Both the position numbers and the translations under genes were made by a program. From NCBI GenBank assembly GCA_021730785.1, contig JAKFWF010000057.1, forward strand, positions 1 through 64,000: a stretch of 64,000 nucleotides of DNA, read 5' to 3'. This DNA is from Hyphomicrobiaceae bacterium (GTDB lineage Bacteria > Pseudomonadota > Alphaproteobacteria > Rhizobiales > Hyphomicrobiaceae). The notes beneath the pieces were generated by a model that was not told the origin of the DNA, searched no databases, and saw only the letters and a list, made by a program, of their open reading frames with translations. Below are positions 63,743-64,000 of this stretch, in pieces (the stretch's first letter is position 1; each line of letters opens with the position of its first letter).

Positions 63743-64000
63743 ACAGCACCTGCCCCGATCGTGTGCGGCCATCGAAGCGCCGCCTGCTGCTGATCACGGT
63801 TGCCGATCTCGGTCAATTGAGCGGCCCAGCGATCCACGTGCTCAATCTGGCCCGCCACCTGTCGCGGCCAGAATGCCATGTGACGCTGGTATCGCCCGAG
63901 CCCGGCGGGGCGATGCCGGTCGAAATTGGCTCGGCGATCGACCATCGCCTGCTGCCGCGCCGTCGCGCCCGCGGACTGCCGGCCATGGCGCTGCTGCCGC
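63739..64000 (+). CDS. Glycosyltransferase (GT-B fold), cut off at the window end
   Basis: The frame opens at GTG 63739, overlapping the wbpE stop by four bases, and runs to the window edge without a stop (87 codons). The N-terminus (KRRLLLITVADLGQLSGPAIHV, given as KRRLLLITVADLG and QLSGPAIHVLN) has the GT-B start: a beta-strand, then a loop with GPAIHVLNLARHL as in family 4 glycosyltransferases. It probably adds a sugar in the same surface polymer. Only the donor-distal part is visible. Confidence 0.72.
   Translation, partial: MNSTCPDRVRPSKRRLLLITVADLGQLSGPAIHVLNLARHLSRPECHVTLVSPEPGGAMPVEIGSAIDHRLLPRRRARGLPAMALLP

Noticed and set aside
1-64000. tRNA or rRNA genes
   Set aside because: No cloverleaf or rRNA-like block was noticed in the intergenic gaps; a scan tool was not available, so a small one could be missed.

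Overview
The window is a high-GC bacterial chromosome segment that is almost fully coding. It most likely comes from an alphaproteobacterium, probably of the Hyphomicrobiales (Rhizobiales) type. The evidence is a ChpT phosphotransferase of the CckA-ChpT-CtrA pathway, an L21 ribosomal protein with a helix-hairpin-helix tail, a glyA-nrdR-rib-nusB cluster, DUF1134 and DUF599 proteins, and several short palindromic dispersed repeats. I see no rRNA, tRNA, CRISPR array, prophage or intact insertion sequence.

Layout. 1-7.0 kb (minus strand): a shortened DUF1287 gene, a dispersed repeat, then a branched-chain-type ABC importer (livK, livM, livH, livG) led by a long-chain acyl-CoA ligase; no livF is in view. 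7.2-13 kb (plus): AzlC/AzlD amino-acid exporter, periplasmic phosphoesterase, mmsA, queA and an L,D-transpeptidase. 13.2-17.8 kb: an RND efflux pair (adaptor and pump). 17.8-18.9 kb: an AT-richer orphan membrane gene that looks acquired. 19-25.5 kb: chpT, cysQ, a DUF1134 protein, a large coiled-coil membrane protein and a GMC oxidoreductase. 25.5-30.9 kb: maoC-like, nadK, cutA, eda, a small secreted protein, a DUF599 protein, and divergent AraC and MarR regulators.

31-39.6 kb: glyA, nrdR, then tightly overlapping riboflavin genes: a single ORF joining RibD to riboflavin synthase, a RibBA-like protein whose GTP cyclohydrolase II half lacks the zinc cysteines, ribH and nusB. These are followed by a secreted trypsin-like protease coupled to a membrane FHA protein. 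39.6-47.4 kb: dihydropyrimidinase, a PhoP/PhoQ-like two-component pair, a membrane-tethered glutamate-synthase-like FMN protein, rplU, rpmA and a GNAT acetyltransferase. 47.4-59 kb: DsbA-like, DUF1003, two short-chain dehydrogenases, a TPR protein, a PLP transsulfuration enzyme, rimO, a lone hyuA and an M81 (MlrC) peptidase. 59.6-64 kb: the start of a surface polysaccharide cluster (wbpA, wbpB, wbpD, wbpE and a cut-off glycosyltransferase) that should make UDP-2,3-diacetamido-2,3-dideoxy-glucuronate.

Points most worth a second look: the RibD-RibE fusion with an internal ribosome-binding site next to a degenerate RibBA; the protease-FHA pair; two inverted copies of a double-hairpin repeat, each starting 2-3 bases after a stop codon and in the same sense as that gene; and a second repeat family followed by a hairpin whose two stems differ by compensatory changes. 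Function calls rest on reading motifs by eye; no database search was possible.
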